From Gloeophyllum trabeum ATCC 11539 (Eukaryota; Basidiomycota; Agaricomycetes; Gloeophyllales; Gloeophyllaceae): DNA of 64,000 bases. Shown here one piece after another: positions 1-10,877 of this stretch. Position 1 is the stretch's first letter. Each line of letters begins with the position of its first letter. The position numbers and the translations under genes were made by a program. The DNA lies in contig NW_006920414.1 in NCBI RefSeq assembly GCF_000344685.1, positions 316,115-380,114 on the forward strand, in the 5' to 3' direction. The notes beneath the pieces are model-generated. The model was not told the origin of the DNA. It did no database searches and was given only the letters and a program-made list of their open reading frames with translations.

Positions 1-192
1 AGTTATTACTTTAGACGCCCATTCGAAGCGACGCATGAAGTGCTTCCCTGAAAGGCGCATGGTTCTTCTCTGCGAGTGGGACGCGAGGCTGAGACCTTCG
101 CTCGGGCCTTTGTATGAAACGGTGATCGACACTACGTCCATAGGCGTACACCGAGCATCAAACTCACCGACTACCTCGGGGGATGCTTTAGG

Positions 193-200
193 TATAAAAA
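193..200 (+). promoter_or_regulatory. TATA box of first small secreted protein gene
   Basis: The sequence TATAAAAA lies 86 bases before the ATG at 279. The two paralogues downstream have TATAAAAG at nearly the same distance (77 and 85 bases), so the core promoter was copied with the gene. Function is inferred from sequence and position. Confidence 0.65.
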
Positions 201-278
201 CGTGTCATTCAATCCCTTGCCATTATCACAAACAATCTCATCAACAAGCTCATCCAGCTAAGACTTCAGCTCACCGAT

Positions 279-908
279 ATGCAGTTCACCATCCTCGCTA
301 CTCTCGCTGCTGCCGCTGCAGTCGCGGTCAACGCTGTTCCGACCGCCGATACGCCTTTGGCTGCTCGTGCCATCGAAGCTCGCAGCGGATGTGGCTCTAC
401 TGGCCCTCTCGGTGACGGTCACTACATCTGGTATGACATTCCTGCGGCAATGATCTCTGGAGTTTCGTTTTGACACTGCCTTCTGTAGGTGGATTACTGT
501 AGGCTGCAACAGTGGAGGGCAATAGTAAGTGTACCGAGCTAAATAACGGGGAAACGCAACTCACATCTGGTTTCTAGCAAATGCCAGGCGATGGGCGCCG
601 ACGGCTGCCTGCCCGGCCAGACCAAGCACATCGGCTCCATGGAGGTCGATGTGAGGACTCTCGTTACTGTCTCGGATAGTCAATCTGACGTGCCATTCCA
701 GGACCCCAACGACACCACCCAGTATGCTAAGCAGAGCAACACGAACAGTGTCACCTTCACCTGCCCCTCCGGTGGACAGATCCGCTGCCAGGCCAACTTC
801 AACGACAACAACGATGGCCCCAACTACAGCCTCCGTGGTACGTCACCTCCGTATGGAGGGTCCTGTCTATATTGCTAACCCGTAGTGGTTCCAGTTATTT
901 CCGCCTGA
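279..908 (+). CDS. Small secreted six-cysteine protein, copy 1
   Basis: Five exons (279-430, 489-524, 578-650, 702-837, 895-908) join in frame to 136 residues. The N-terminus MQFTILATLAAAAAVAVNA is a clear secretion signal. The mature part has exactly six cysteines, in the contexts SGCGS, VGCNS, KCQA, DGCLP, FTCP and RCQA, which suggests three disulfides. A glycine-rich GPLGDGHY segment follows the first cysteine, and a DPNDTTQYAKQ segment lies between the fourth and fifth cysteines. It is the first of three tandem paralogues that share intron positions, so the model is firm. I do not recognise the family. An apoplastic or cell-wall small secreted protein is the only reasonable inference. The last exon is only 14 bases (ending V-I-S-A). 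Confidence 0.85.
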
Positions 909-2272
909 ATGAACGCGCCGTTGGCTCACCGTAGCATCGAGGAAGTTGTAACTGATATAAGTTCGGCTGCAGTGATAGTTCCCGTGCTGTACAGTGGTTG
1001 ATGACATGGTCCGATTGTAAACCTTTGCAATACTACATTCAAGTTGGATTGCATTCGAGGTTTCGACGATGAGCAGCCGCCGTAATAACTGGCTATATTT
1101 AGCCGGGGACTAATTACGTACGTGATCTCGGATCGTGGGCCTTTCGAAGTTCGCAGATATCGACAATGTCTCCGCGGATGCTTGCACGACACCATTCGCT
1201 CTGGTCTTGTAGGGATATGTCGCTCCGGACAGCTGTACCCACACGGGTAGGGGAAAATTCTCTGACCATCGCCGCGGCGCAGGAATCATGATACTGAACT
1301 CTTGCGAACGATGAATCATGAATGGCCGTAGAACCTGCTCAAGGCGATGTCTTGGCCTGAAATAACCCCCGCAAGACCAAACAAGTCAGGTACTATTGAT
1401 GAGCAGTAGACACTGACAGCAAAGGCTCGGCCCTTAGACGATCCGGCGTGATTGCAGTACCGCAGTCAAGTGGTTGCTCGACCGTTTGCTCTGGTTTTCA
1501 TGACCTCAGGGCGTCGTATAGTACCATGGTACTACCTCCCCTCAAGGTTGGCGGGACCATAGTCCGACTTGATGTGGTTTGTGCTCGGGGTCCGACGTGA
1601 CGGAGGTTATGGCGTCCTCTCAACAGCGGAGGTGCTCGTCGTTACCCTGCCGTCGGTCTCGCCAAGACGATTCCAGTTCATCGCCCTAAATCTTCATGAA
1701 GAGACGTCATCATAGCTGATTGACGGCTGACTGCATCGATGCCAGTAACTCAGAGTCGACCTTGCGGCCTGTCAGAGTAATCAAAAGATCGCTGACAGAC
1801 GTAGGCAGAGGTGCGATTTCCCGCGTTTGAGGTCTTCAACAGATGAGAGTGATGAGTTGTTCTGACCCATTGCAGTTCAGCAGGTAATCCATCCCATCGT
1901 GACAAGCCGGCTCTGCACTTCAACTTGCCGGTGTGTTATATCAGACGAGATCATGGGTTCTAGCCATGTTCGGATGTCCTTCATCGCCTCCCTGAACAAA
2001 GTAAGGTAAGCCAACCGTAAGTCAACACAAATGATGGATGTACTTTGTACCCTATTGATTCGCCCGTCTTTCCTGTGGGCGATGCAAATGTGCACCAGCA
2101 GCGACGTCCATGAGGTTATTAATATCTTTGTCTGGTTTGTTCGTCTGATCACAGATACTCCTCGTTACACGCTGCGATGGGTTGGCCATCATAACTATGT
2201 CCTTGATGCATCTTTCAACTTGACACTGGCCATTTCCAAAGGTTCCTGCCCGTACTCAGGGCCCACCATGCG
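909..2272 (+). other. Intergenic spacer with no gene seen
   Basis: Only short, non-conserved open frames occur here, and none has splice-compatible extensions or recognisable motifs. The spacer separates copies 1 and 2 of the small secreted protein family. Its distal end should hold the copy 2 promoter. Confidence 0.5.
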
Positions 2273-2280
2273 TATAAAAG
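2273..2280 (+). promoter_or_regulatory. TATA box of second small secreted protein gene
   Basis: TATAAAAG lies 77 bases upstream of the ATG at 2350, matching the arrangement in both paralogues. Confidence 0.65.
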
Positions 2281-2349
2281 GGCGCCTTGACATCTACTGC
2301 TCTCTACCTGAGCCGGACTCAAGCACTTCCTCAACAACATAAATTCAAC

Positions 2350-3001
2350 ATGCAATTCACCATCCTTGTCACTCTCTTTGCTGCCGTTATGGGGGCGCAG
2401 GCCGCCCCCTACAACCCGCGGTTCGATGCTCGCTCTGTCGAAACTCGTTCGGGGTGCGACTCGACCGGTCCTTTCGGCGAAGGACACTTTGAATGGTATG
2501 TCATCTCTTCGGTGTATCAACTAAGATCTATTTTCTGACTACTTGCATTTTGATAGGTTCGTCACCGGTTCTTGCACCCCTGGCCAACAGTTGTACGTAC
2601 CCTTCTCTAGTATTCTTGTACCCGCCTACTAGCACGGGAGCTCATCGAGTCATTATAGCGCATGCCAGGCGATGGACGCCTCTGGTTGTGAGCCAGGTCA
2701 GACTGGCAAAATTGGTTCCCTGGAGGTCGACGTAAGCCAAGATTTATTTGACTTGAGGATCCTCCTTCTCAGCCAGAACGTGCAGGACCCCGATGATACG
2801 CAACAGTTTGCGAAGCAGAGCCATACCAACAACCTGGTCTTTACCTGCCCTGCTGGAGGACAAGTCCGCTGCCAGGCTAACTTCGAGGACAACTCCGACG
2901 GCCCTGGCTACAGCCTCCGCAGTAAGAGATATCTAGCCTGCTACCTAGTTCTGAGCATGCTAAATTTTGCCATCCAGTTGTGCCTGCCTAAGGGGCCGAT
3001 G
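2350..3001 (+). CDS. Small secreted six-cysteine protein, copy 2
   Basis: Start ATG 2350, signal peptide MQFTILVTLFAAVMGAQA, then five exons with introns at the same positions as copy 1. The last exon is 'ttgtgcctgcctaa', giving a C-terminus L-R-I-V-P-A. All six cysteines are kept (SGCDS, GSCTP, ACQA, SGCEP, FTCP, RCQA), with exactly seven residues between the second and third cysteines as in the other copies. It is the most diverged of the three in the second exon (FVTGSCTPGQQ against WITVGCNSGGQ), while the fourth exon is well conserved. Function unknown; secreted. Confidence 0.85.
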
Positions 3002-4368
3002 AAGTGGAGCAGTGGGGCATTAATCCGACTCCTCAGTTCATTATTGTTTGCCTAGGTCAAGTTCTTTCGGGGGCTCCCTTGCCACTGTAGTAGCACATTG
3101 TACATTGTGTCTTCGGATTCGTTGCTTAATGCATTGCTAAGACCTGTGCAGGAATCGATTACTTGTATGAAATTGATGCGCATTGTGGATAATAATGCCT
3201 GACGTGAAATAAGTGAGACAATTTGGATGTTATGGTGGCTGGAGAAGCACCCGCGGCGTCCACAGGTCTACAGATACACCTCGAACTTGTCTACATCCAT
3301 TTCGACGTCCCCATAGACGTTCCACGGAGGACACTACAGGCTACAGCGATCAAAGCTATCGCGCAGCCGAGGTGTGATTGGATGGGTCATTGCACCGCTG
3401 ATTAGATCACGTATCTATTTTTGGCAGCATGAAGTGGCTTTCGGAAGAGCTGTTTGGATGCTTGCAGAGCCGAGCACCGGCAGAACTGCCCCGACCCCGA
3501 CGTCCAACAGTCAACTGGCGGCCATTATCAGCCTTGCTCACCTACACATGGCGACGCCTTTATTCCAGACGTTGTGCTCGGGGAAGGGGCGTCGCTCCGA
3601 GTCCTGAAGGCCTGACTCCTCGACTGATGCACATGACAAGCCGGCGCTATCCGCGGTGACCTCAGTACTTACGAGTATGAAGGTTTCATGATGATATATT
3701 GCCATTTTCCAGAGGGTGCATCTACTGTGCTCTTGGTATTGGATACTACCATCCACGGCTAGGCGATGTATCGTTTGCCGGGCTACTAGTAGCTATTCGC
3801 CTTGTTGTTTCGTGAGTGCTTCGCCTCTCCAAATAAACTGGACACTGTCTCAGGGAGCGGCACCCCTCGTACTACTTTAGCATAATATTGACGTCTTCCA
3901 TACCTAAACCCCTGTGATGCGAGTAATCACCTCACGTGTGGATGATCTGCGACACCATCCCCTCCCATCTTCTTCAGTGGTGGCATCAAGCCGGGCGCGT
4001 CCGTTACATTGCTTTACCGGCATTCTCACCTCATGATACTGTCTTTTAGGAGATTCCAATGTCTTTGCATCTAGTATTGAACATGTGAGCATATGCTACG
4101 CGTGGTGGCGGTTATTTCTTGAATGAGCGAGTCCCGCTATTGTCAACTCGATGTACTCGCAAACCCCAGGGACCACAGCTGTATATAGCAATATAGCCCT
4201 TCTTACTTCGTCGGCGCTGGCTCGGGGCGGTATGCTTCGTGGTCCAGCCTCTGTTCATAACTCATGAGGCCTAGGGCAGCGAATCTCGAGACCATGCAGC
4301 AAAGCCATGTACGGGTCTTGATATGTTGGCATTCAGACGCCTTTATATTAACTCAGAGCTCCCAAAGG
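3002..4368 (+). other. Intergenic spacer with no gene seen
   Basis: The open frames here are short, overlap on both strands and lack splice-consistent extension or family motifs. No repeat or RNA gene was recognised. Confidence 0.5.
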
Positions 4369-4376
4369 TATAAAAG
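4369..4376 (+). promoter_or_regulatory. TATA box of third small secreted protein gene
   Basis: TATAAAAG lies 85 bases upstream of the ATG at 4454, the same arrangement as in the two upstream paralogues. Confidence 0.65.
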
Positions 4377-4453
4377 CAGGGCGCGCTCTCCTAATTTCTC
4401 TATCAGAGCCCACTTCCACCGCAGCTCTTACAACAGCCTCTCAACAACCTAGC

Positions 4454-5087
4454 ATGCAGCTCAACATCCTCGCTACCCTCGTCGCTATGGTGGTCGCTGT
4501 GAAAGCCGCTCCATCCGACGCGCACCATGAGGTTCGGTCCATTGAAGCCCGCTCTGGATGCGGTTCAAGCGGCCCTTTGGGTGATGGACATTACGAATGG
4601 TGGGGACATCTGCCTCCAAAGTCACTATGTGCTATCCCTGATTACCTTTCGCTGTTCCTGTAGGTATATCAATGTCGGATGCAACAGCGGGCAGCGATAG
4701 TAAGTGCTCCTTGTTGAGCGCCTTCTGGTGGAGTATGCGAGCTCACGGACTGCTCTCAGCAATTGCCAGGCTATGGACGCCTCCGGTTGCGAGCCCGGTC
4801 AGGTCAACCACATTGGCTCTATGGAAGTCGATGTGAGTGATGATATTCTATCGAAATCCCGGAGTTCTTCCTCATGCGCAACGCAGGATCCGAACGACAC
4901 CACTCAGTATGCTAAGCAAGGCGGCACGAACAGCGTCGGCTTCACTTGCCCTGCTGGAGGACAAGTCCGCTGCCAGGCCAATTTCAACGACAACGACGAC
5001 GGACCCGGCTACAGTCTGCGGGGTAGGCATCTCATGCAGTTTCCTGCTGACCTTGCTGACCTACTTTCTACAGTTGTTTCTGCCTAA
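4454..5087 (+). CDS. Small secreted six-cysteine protein, copy 3
   Basis: Start ATG 4454, signal peptide MQLNILATLVAMVVAVKA, five exons with the family's conserved intron positions. The first intron starts with the weak donor GTGGGG. The last exon gives L-R-V-V-S-A. Six cysteines are conserved (SGCGS, VGCNS, NCQA, SGCEP, FTCP, RCQA). Copies 1 and 3 are closest in the N-terminal mature segment (SGCGS-GPLGDGHY), whereas copies 2 and 3 share 'CPAGGQVRCQANF' in exon 4. That mosaic suggests some sequence exchange between copies. Function unknown. Confidence 0.85.
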
Positions 5088-5549
5088 GACAACGAGCACG
5101 AGTGATGCTGGCTGAAGTGTAGGATTATCAACGTCTGTTTCGTGCTACTGTACGCTGTTGTATATCGTGGTATTTGGAACCGAACGTGCCTCTGTTACAT
5201 CTGTTATAAATGAAAATTCTGATTGAGCCATCCCTCTGAGGTAATTCATAAGATGTTGATGCAGGATTTACGGACAGCAATAGCGTTCATGGTGAACGTG
5301 CACCATGCACGTCCGCACTAAGAATACCAACCGCGCACATAACACGATGATTGGACGGCTATCAACCGAGAGGTGGTATCTAACTTTGATCGGTGGCAGT
5401 GCCTGTGATATATAGTAACAATACTTCCGGGAAATCGTCAAGATGCCGACGGCCATCTCATCATTTCCGGTGTCCCAACGCCGAACCAGCACGTTTCTAT
5501 ATGCCTCCTCCAGTGGTATTCCACCCACAACCCCTAAGCCGCTCTGGTC
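5088..5549 (+). other. Intergenic spacer, upstream region of GT17 gene
   Basis: No gene is seen. The region should hold the terminator of the small secreted protein gene and the promoter of the downstream glycosyltransferase. Confidence 0.4.
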
Positions 5550-6843
5550 ATGCATATCCGCCAGCGTTTTCTGTTCATTCTTTTGCTAGTCCTGTTACTC
5601 GTTTTGCTTGGGTTTTCACTCAAAAATAAGTGAGCACAAATATCCGTGACACGTATACCGCGTACGGAGCTCATTTATCCAGTCTACGCGTGCGGAATTT
5701 CCTCTCATACTCGACACGGCCGCTATGGGACACACCCATCGGCCCTCGTGAGATACTTCCACACTACTACGCCGAAGGCATAGCGTTTGACGAGCACCTC
5801 TGCGCGCTGCATGGATGGCAGACCCGCGCACGACCAGCGGAGGTGTGGGACGCGATCCTCGTGAGCACCGAGCTCGACCTGCTCGAGGTGCGCATGCACG
5901 AACTCGACCCCGTCGTATCCAAGTTTTTCGTCGTCGAGAGCGACCTGACGTTCACGGGTCTGCCGAAGCGCCTCGCGTTCCAGGAGGACCGTGAGAGGTT
6001 CGCGCAGTTCGAGGGGAAGATCGTGTACTCGACGTTCCATGGGCGGCAGCTCGACCCGTTTGAGAGCCCATTTGTGAACGAGATCGAGCAGAGGAGGCAT
6101 ATGGACGCGTTGTTGCGGGAGCAGGCGAAGCCTGATGGTCCGCTGCTGGTGATATACTCCGATGTGGACGAGATACCATCGGCCCATACCATCAAGCTGC
6201 TGCAGCACTGCTCTGCGCCGTCTCCGCTGCATCTCCAGATGTCGGAGTACTTGTATTCGTTCGAGTGGCCGGCGGGTAAGGTAAGCTGGAGGGCGCAGGT
6301 CCACCTGTGGAACAAAGAAGGAGGCTTTGGCTACGGGCACTCCCAGGTTGCGGACCACATGCTGGCGGACTCGGGGTGGCATTGCACGTTCTGCTTCCGG
6401 TATATTGATGAGTTCGTTACGAAGATGAAAGGTGAGTATGCCCTCCGCTCTCTCGGATGTCCCTTACACTCCCGGGTAGGATACTCGCATGCGGACCGGG
6501 TGACAGACAAATCCCTACTGGAGCCGGATCGGATTCAAGAGGTCGTGTGCTCGGGAGACGATATATTCGGGATGTTGCCAGAAGCCTATCGAGTACGCTG
6601 GTTTTCTATCCTGGTGTTCTACGGCAGCTAACATTGGTCGACTCGCCTTCCAGTACAAAGACCTCTTTGACTTGCTCAACAAAGACCCGTACGTCGTTTC
6701 TTCCCATCATTCCTCTGACCTTCTGAGACTGAGCCTTTTTCGACTCCAGGTCACCCTCGGCCCTACACGTCCCCTTACATATCCTGCAGAACAGCGATAA
6801 ATTCCGATTCCTCCTCCCCGGAGGGTGCGTCCGCGAGAAGTAG
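5550..6843 (+). CDS. Glycosyltransferase family 17 (GlcNAc-transferase type), type II membrane protein
   Basis: Five exons (5550-5629, 5683-6431, 6480-6592, 6654-6688, 6750-6843) total 1071 bases, 356 residues, with no frame break. Exon 1 encodes a basic start (MHIRQR) and about 17 hydrophobic residues, a signal anchor typical of Golgi transferases. The body matches family 17, the family of bisecting beta-1,4-GlcNAc transferase: [16 protein letters not shown], a YSDVDEIP segment carrying the likely metal/nucleotide-binding DVD, a late YSHADR segment and a C-terminal FLLPGGC. A probable role is N-glycan or glycoprotein decoration in the Golgi. Acceptor specificity cannot be read from sequence. 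A start in exon 2 would lose the membrane anchor. Confidence 0.88.
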
Positions 6844-7337
6844 GAGATGGGCAAGCCTTGTACATGTATTTATTAACTTGGGACTTGACGGAATGCAGAA
6901 ACTAACTAATATGTATATCTTACTGGCGCTGCATGTAAGATCTCATGATATATCGGATATCCGCTGCAGGTTGCCTCGCTGCGACTGTCCCAAGGACCTT
7001 GGTATGAAGAGCCGCATACTGTCCAAGTTGTCACCGTTCGTGTATCAACTTATCGCCGCCAGTTTGGACTGGTTATGATTCTGCAGAATCTTATCATGTA
7101 CGTTTCTCGTCGAAAATTCTCGGGTCAAGAATAACACAGTCTATTATGCTAATGTCTAAAATGATTCCAGGCCATTATGTACATACATAAATGATCAGCG
7201 TTGGAAGGACGGTAGTAAAGTCTCAAGTTCTTCAGCACCATAAACTTGGCGAGGTCGTCTGCGCGAGCAACTACATTTGAGGGGCGCGGTGAGCTCCGGA
7301 AATGTATTGATTGACCACAGGGGAGCGCACCATCTCG
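6844..7337 (+). other. Convergent intergenic region with no gene seen
   Basis: It lies between the 3' ends of the GT17 gene and the minus-strand MYND-family short gene. Only short open frames are present, and it presumably holds the two terminators. Confidence 0.4.
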
Positions 7338-8692
7338 TTATGGAACTGGCGCAGAGCCCGGGGTGGAACCACCAGCAGCGCTGGCAATCTGAGCATCACG
7401 GATAGCGTCCGTGAAGTTTTTCCAGGCAATAGACATCCCAGGGGAAAGGCGGGCCATCACTTCAGGACATCCCGACCACCGTTGTACGGACGAGATGCAC
7501 TCGTTCAGGAGATGCAGAACGCCGGAATCGACTGCGTAACTGGGGAGGACCTTCTCTAGGAGGTGATAATAGTCCGCATATCCCGAATTTGGCACTTCGG
7601 GGTCGCACTGGAGAAGTGCTTGAAGTAGACCCGCGTTGCAAGCCTCTGCAAGCGCGACCGGACCGAGGGCAGAGTCCGAGGCTATTACAGTGTAGAGGAA
7701 GGACAGGATCGCCTTCAAAGTCATGTCATAACACTCGTCTCGCGCAGCATCGGGTTGCCGAGGAAGCGAGAATGCTAATCTGAATAGGAGTTTGGTGCCA
7801 GCAGTGACTGATCCAGAGGCGACGAAGGCCCTGTAAAATCCGTGATTCATAAACGACAAGTCACTCATCATGTCGATAATGAGGGGCATATAGTCCTCAA
7901 TGAGGTAGTCGTGCACGCAGGCGAGATGCAGATAAGGGGTGACAGCCCTCGCAATCAGGGGGGAGTATTCTTGGAACTGCTGCACAAAATTTTGGAGGAC
8001 GTCATTTGTCATGTCCGTCAGCAGACCTCGGAGTAGCAGAGTGATACGAAAGCTGTACGCGTCGTTCTGCTCCGCTGCCCCTCTGATTTCGGCGACCCAT
8101 AGGAATACGACAGTGGGGATAAATCCTCTCGTCTGGATCATCCGAGGCCAAGTGGACGGGTCATCGTTCAGCTGCAAGAGCAAGCCAGCCATAGCTCCCA
8201 GCATGAAGTCTTCTTCTTCGCGCTCATGCTGAGGCTGGAGAAGGTCACCTGCTATCAAAGGCTGTATGGATCCATAGATAAATGACCAGGCGCTATCCCA
8301 TAGTTCGGAAAGTCCCCGGCCATGGTCGGTGACTCCTTCGGGATTGGATTGTATAAATTTAGTGATCCAGGCCGAGGCATCCCATGCCAAGTCAACCCCC
8401 GCGCCATCGCAGAAGTCCTTATGATCGTACTTGCGAAAGCGAACATTGAGAAGGTTAAGTATGGCATGGGATTGGTCTGTGTCGAGATTAGGTGTATCCT
8501 CGCGTTCCAGGAAATGCGTGAGGGGACGGAGATCGTCTATCTCCCCATCAAGTGCCCTTTTGTATAGCTCCTGTACGGTCGGTGACACATCAATCAGTCA
8601 AATTAGTAGATGACAATAGCCTGGTAAACGCGAGGGGATACCAAGCTCGCAATATGACTTACTTCAAATCTCGCTGCAGTGCTGGCGTCCAT
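7338..8692 (-). CDS. MYND-family helical protein, short form lacking the zinc finger
   Basis: Two exons: a 30-base first exon (8692-8663, M-D-A-S-T-A-A-R-F-E) and a long second exon from 8570 to 7338. The total is 1263 bases, 420 residues. The start is chosen because the open frame at 8588 lacks an ATG, whereas the upstream mini-exon has ATG, a GTAAGT donor and a CTACTAAT branch point. The gene at 24507-26477 has the same mini-exon layout. The protein is all-helical in character and resembles that full-length paralogue from end to end (for example LLLQLNDDPSTWPRM), but ends in a Ser/Gly/Pro tail where the paralogue enters its MYND finger. A TATATAAAA sequence lies about 90 bases upstream. Specific function unknown. 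Confidence 0.75.
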
Positions 8693-9694
8693 GAAAGTCA
8701 AAGGCAAGGTAGTAATCGTTTTGAGATGAGGGCGATGAGGTTGGATGAATTTCTGTCTATAGCCAACAGCTGGAGAGACTTTTTATATATTCCGGCGAGT
8801 GAACAAAGAGGAACAATATCACAACGGCACTAGACCAAAGCTGCATGCATTCAACCCGAGATCCATTTCGAGCACAACAGAGCCGTCGCTGAGGATGCTT
8901 GGCCCCTGGTAACTATGGGAGAGAACGCGCACCAGGGAGAATTTGAGGTCGACGTTGTATTTCCGGCACCCGTCGGAAGCGATTTACTGCCTTGGCAATC
9001 GTTGCAGATATTCGGTCGAGAGCCACATGCGATGATTCCGTAGAAAGAGGAACCGTTACCACACAAAGGCACCCCAACTATGGCGCAATCGGAGCTGAAA
9101 TCAGTGAGGAGATGGTTTCAATTAGGATAAATATCGTATCGCGCGGTTCGCTACGTTGTAGTAAGCGAAACGAACCGCCTGCAAGTACTACTAGTGGCCG
9201 ACTGCCAGTGCCGAGTAGCGACCCCAAGTCCATAGAAAACAACGATGCGTTGGCACGACACCATTGTTCAAGAACGCATACCAGGGCCGTCGCGGCACCA
9301 CCGTGCCCTTATGGCTGAGTACAAAGGAGCGATCAGCCTTGTAAGTCGTACTGCTTCGGAGGTTGGTAGCCATCAAAATTGATGGACGGCTGTGATTGGT
9401 CAATCCGAGTCCTCGGGTCAGCGTAACGGTGACTGCAGCTTGACTACTTTCCTACCTCGTAAATCGAACGTCAATTGCGCAGTATGGCTGAAGGAAGACC
9501 TCCAGAGTCCAGAGGTCTTCCAGAATAACGACAAACACCCCCAGAAAGCGTCAGTGAGAGGAATGAAGGCGAAGCAGACTGTCAGCCAAAACCGCGACGC
9601 TCCCGACGTCGATCCCCCCAAAACAAGCAGTCAGCGTAGTGTTCTTATTCTCATTTGCCATCTACGTATTACCTCTTTCAGGATATTTACCTAA
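8693..9694 (+). other. Intergenic region with no gene seen
   Basis: It contains the divergent upstream region of the short MYND-family gene and of the decayed esterase. No open frame here extends by splicing or shows a recognisable motif. Confidence 0.45.
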
Positions 9695-10664
9695 AGCGAA
9701 ACCCAGCACCCATTGGCATGGTCGAAATTCCTTGAAGAACATCATCGTCTTGTAAGTACCAAGATCTTGGGCCGTGTCCTACTTCCATTCCAGTGGGGAC
9801 TCGTACAGCTCTCCCACGGCAGAAGATGACGAGTTCACCGACGAAAACGCTTACCGATGGGTAGGAATAGCATCATTCGCATCCTATACTGCATGTGAAC
9901 TTACAGACAGACCACATCTCCAACGCACTCACAAACGTTTCCGCTCGCGTTCACAACTTCGCAGCCCCTGGGGTGACCGTCGAAGCGACCTCTCTGCACA
10001 GCTTTCCCGATACTTGTTCCCCCGAGCTCCGGACCGCGCGCCGGACCCGTCTGAAAGCACTTACGGTGCGACATATCAGAACTCGTCTTACCTTCTGATT
10101 CCATGAGTTCATCTGTCCACCAGTTCCATACATCGGTATCAACGGCTGCAGTAGGACGCCCTCGGACGACTTGGCGCCACTCGTCGAGTCTCTCCTCGAC
10201 GCTGTCCACAACCTGTATACCGAATTCGAAACTGGGCCCATCCACCGGTCATCCGGTGGTAGCAAAACTCATTCCTGTCTGAGATACATACTCACGCTAC
10301 CATAGGTATCGACTCCTCGGACGAAGTGAAGGAACGAGCCGAAACTTGGAACGAATGTCTGCGAACACAAGCTTCAGACTTCGCCATCTTCGTCGTCTCG
10401 TCCCATCAGGTACTCAGCGAAATAATTGACGATCCCCTAGAGTACAAGTCCACAGAAGACGACCCGGTAGACGAGGGTGGTGGATGGGAGGGCGAACTGC
10501 ATCTAACGTCAGATGTTCATGCTCTCCTGGCTGAGCAGATGCTCACCTCGTTAAAAGGGTGTGAGGTCTGTACTCCTGACGGGTTAGATCAGTGTGCTAC
10601 TTTATGCATATCTATGTCCAGGACAGTCCCTCGTGTGATGGTGGAAAGGCAGTTGCGCGTCTGA
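9695..10664 (+). pseudogene. Decayed SGNH/GDSL esterase (carbohydrate esterase family 16 type)
   Basis: Pieces of a CE16-like hydrolase can be followed in order. They are KNIIVF joined by an intron to GDSYSS (block I, 9795-9812), ARVHNFAAPG, DLSAQLSRYLFP, YIGINGCSRTPSDD (block III), ERAETWNECL, FAIFVVSSHQVLSEIIDDP and GELHLTSDVHA. The introns still look functional. The frame is nonetheless broken: an extra base near 9734 before KNIIVF, a second shift near 9981-9988 between APGVTVE and DLSAQL, and no in-frame ATG before the first piece. The stretch before the last intron is shorter than expected, and the catalytic Asp of the D-x-x-H motif is Gly (10491-10493). A sequencing error could explain one shift, but not the set. 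Confidence 0.75.
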
Positions 10665-10877
10665 CGAAATTCACAGTCTATATACTGATCAGACAGTCTA
10701 TGGTTGAAGGTATAGTCATAATACGCCATCAGCTTCAACCAGACCACTCCAATTTACGCAACGGGACACAATACACAGATCTACGCTACATCCGAAAATA
10801 CAAATCGAAACTCTCGCGATACCTATCATACAACAAGGATACACATACAATAGTGTCCTACTCGTTTCACCACCGTA

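Noticed and set aside
279..5087. Reading the small secreted proteins as killer-toxin or hydrophobin genes
   Set aside because: Hydrophobins have eight cysteines with a CC pattern, and the spacing here does not fit the KP4-type layout as I know it. No function is assigned.
5723..6382. 219-codon antisense frame in the GT17 gene
   Set aside because: Shadow of a high-GC exon with no recognisable protein features.
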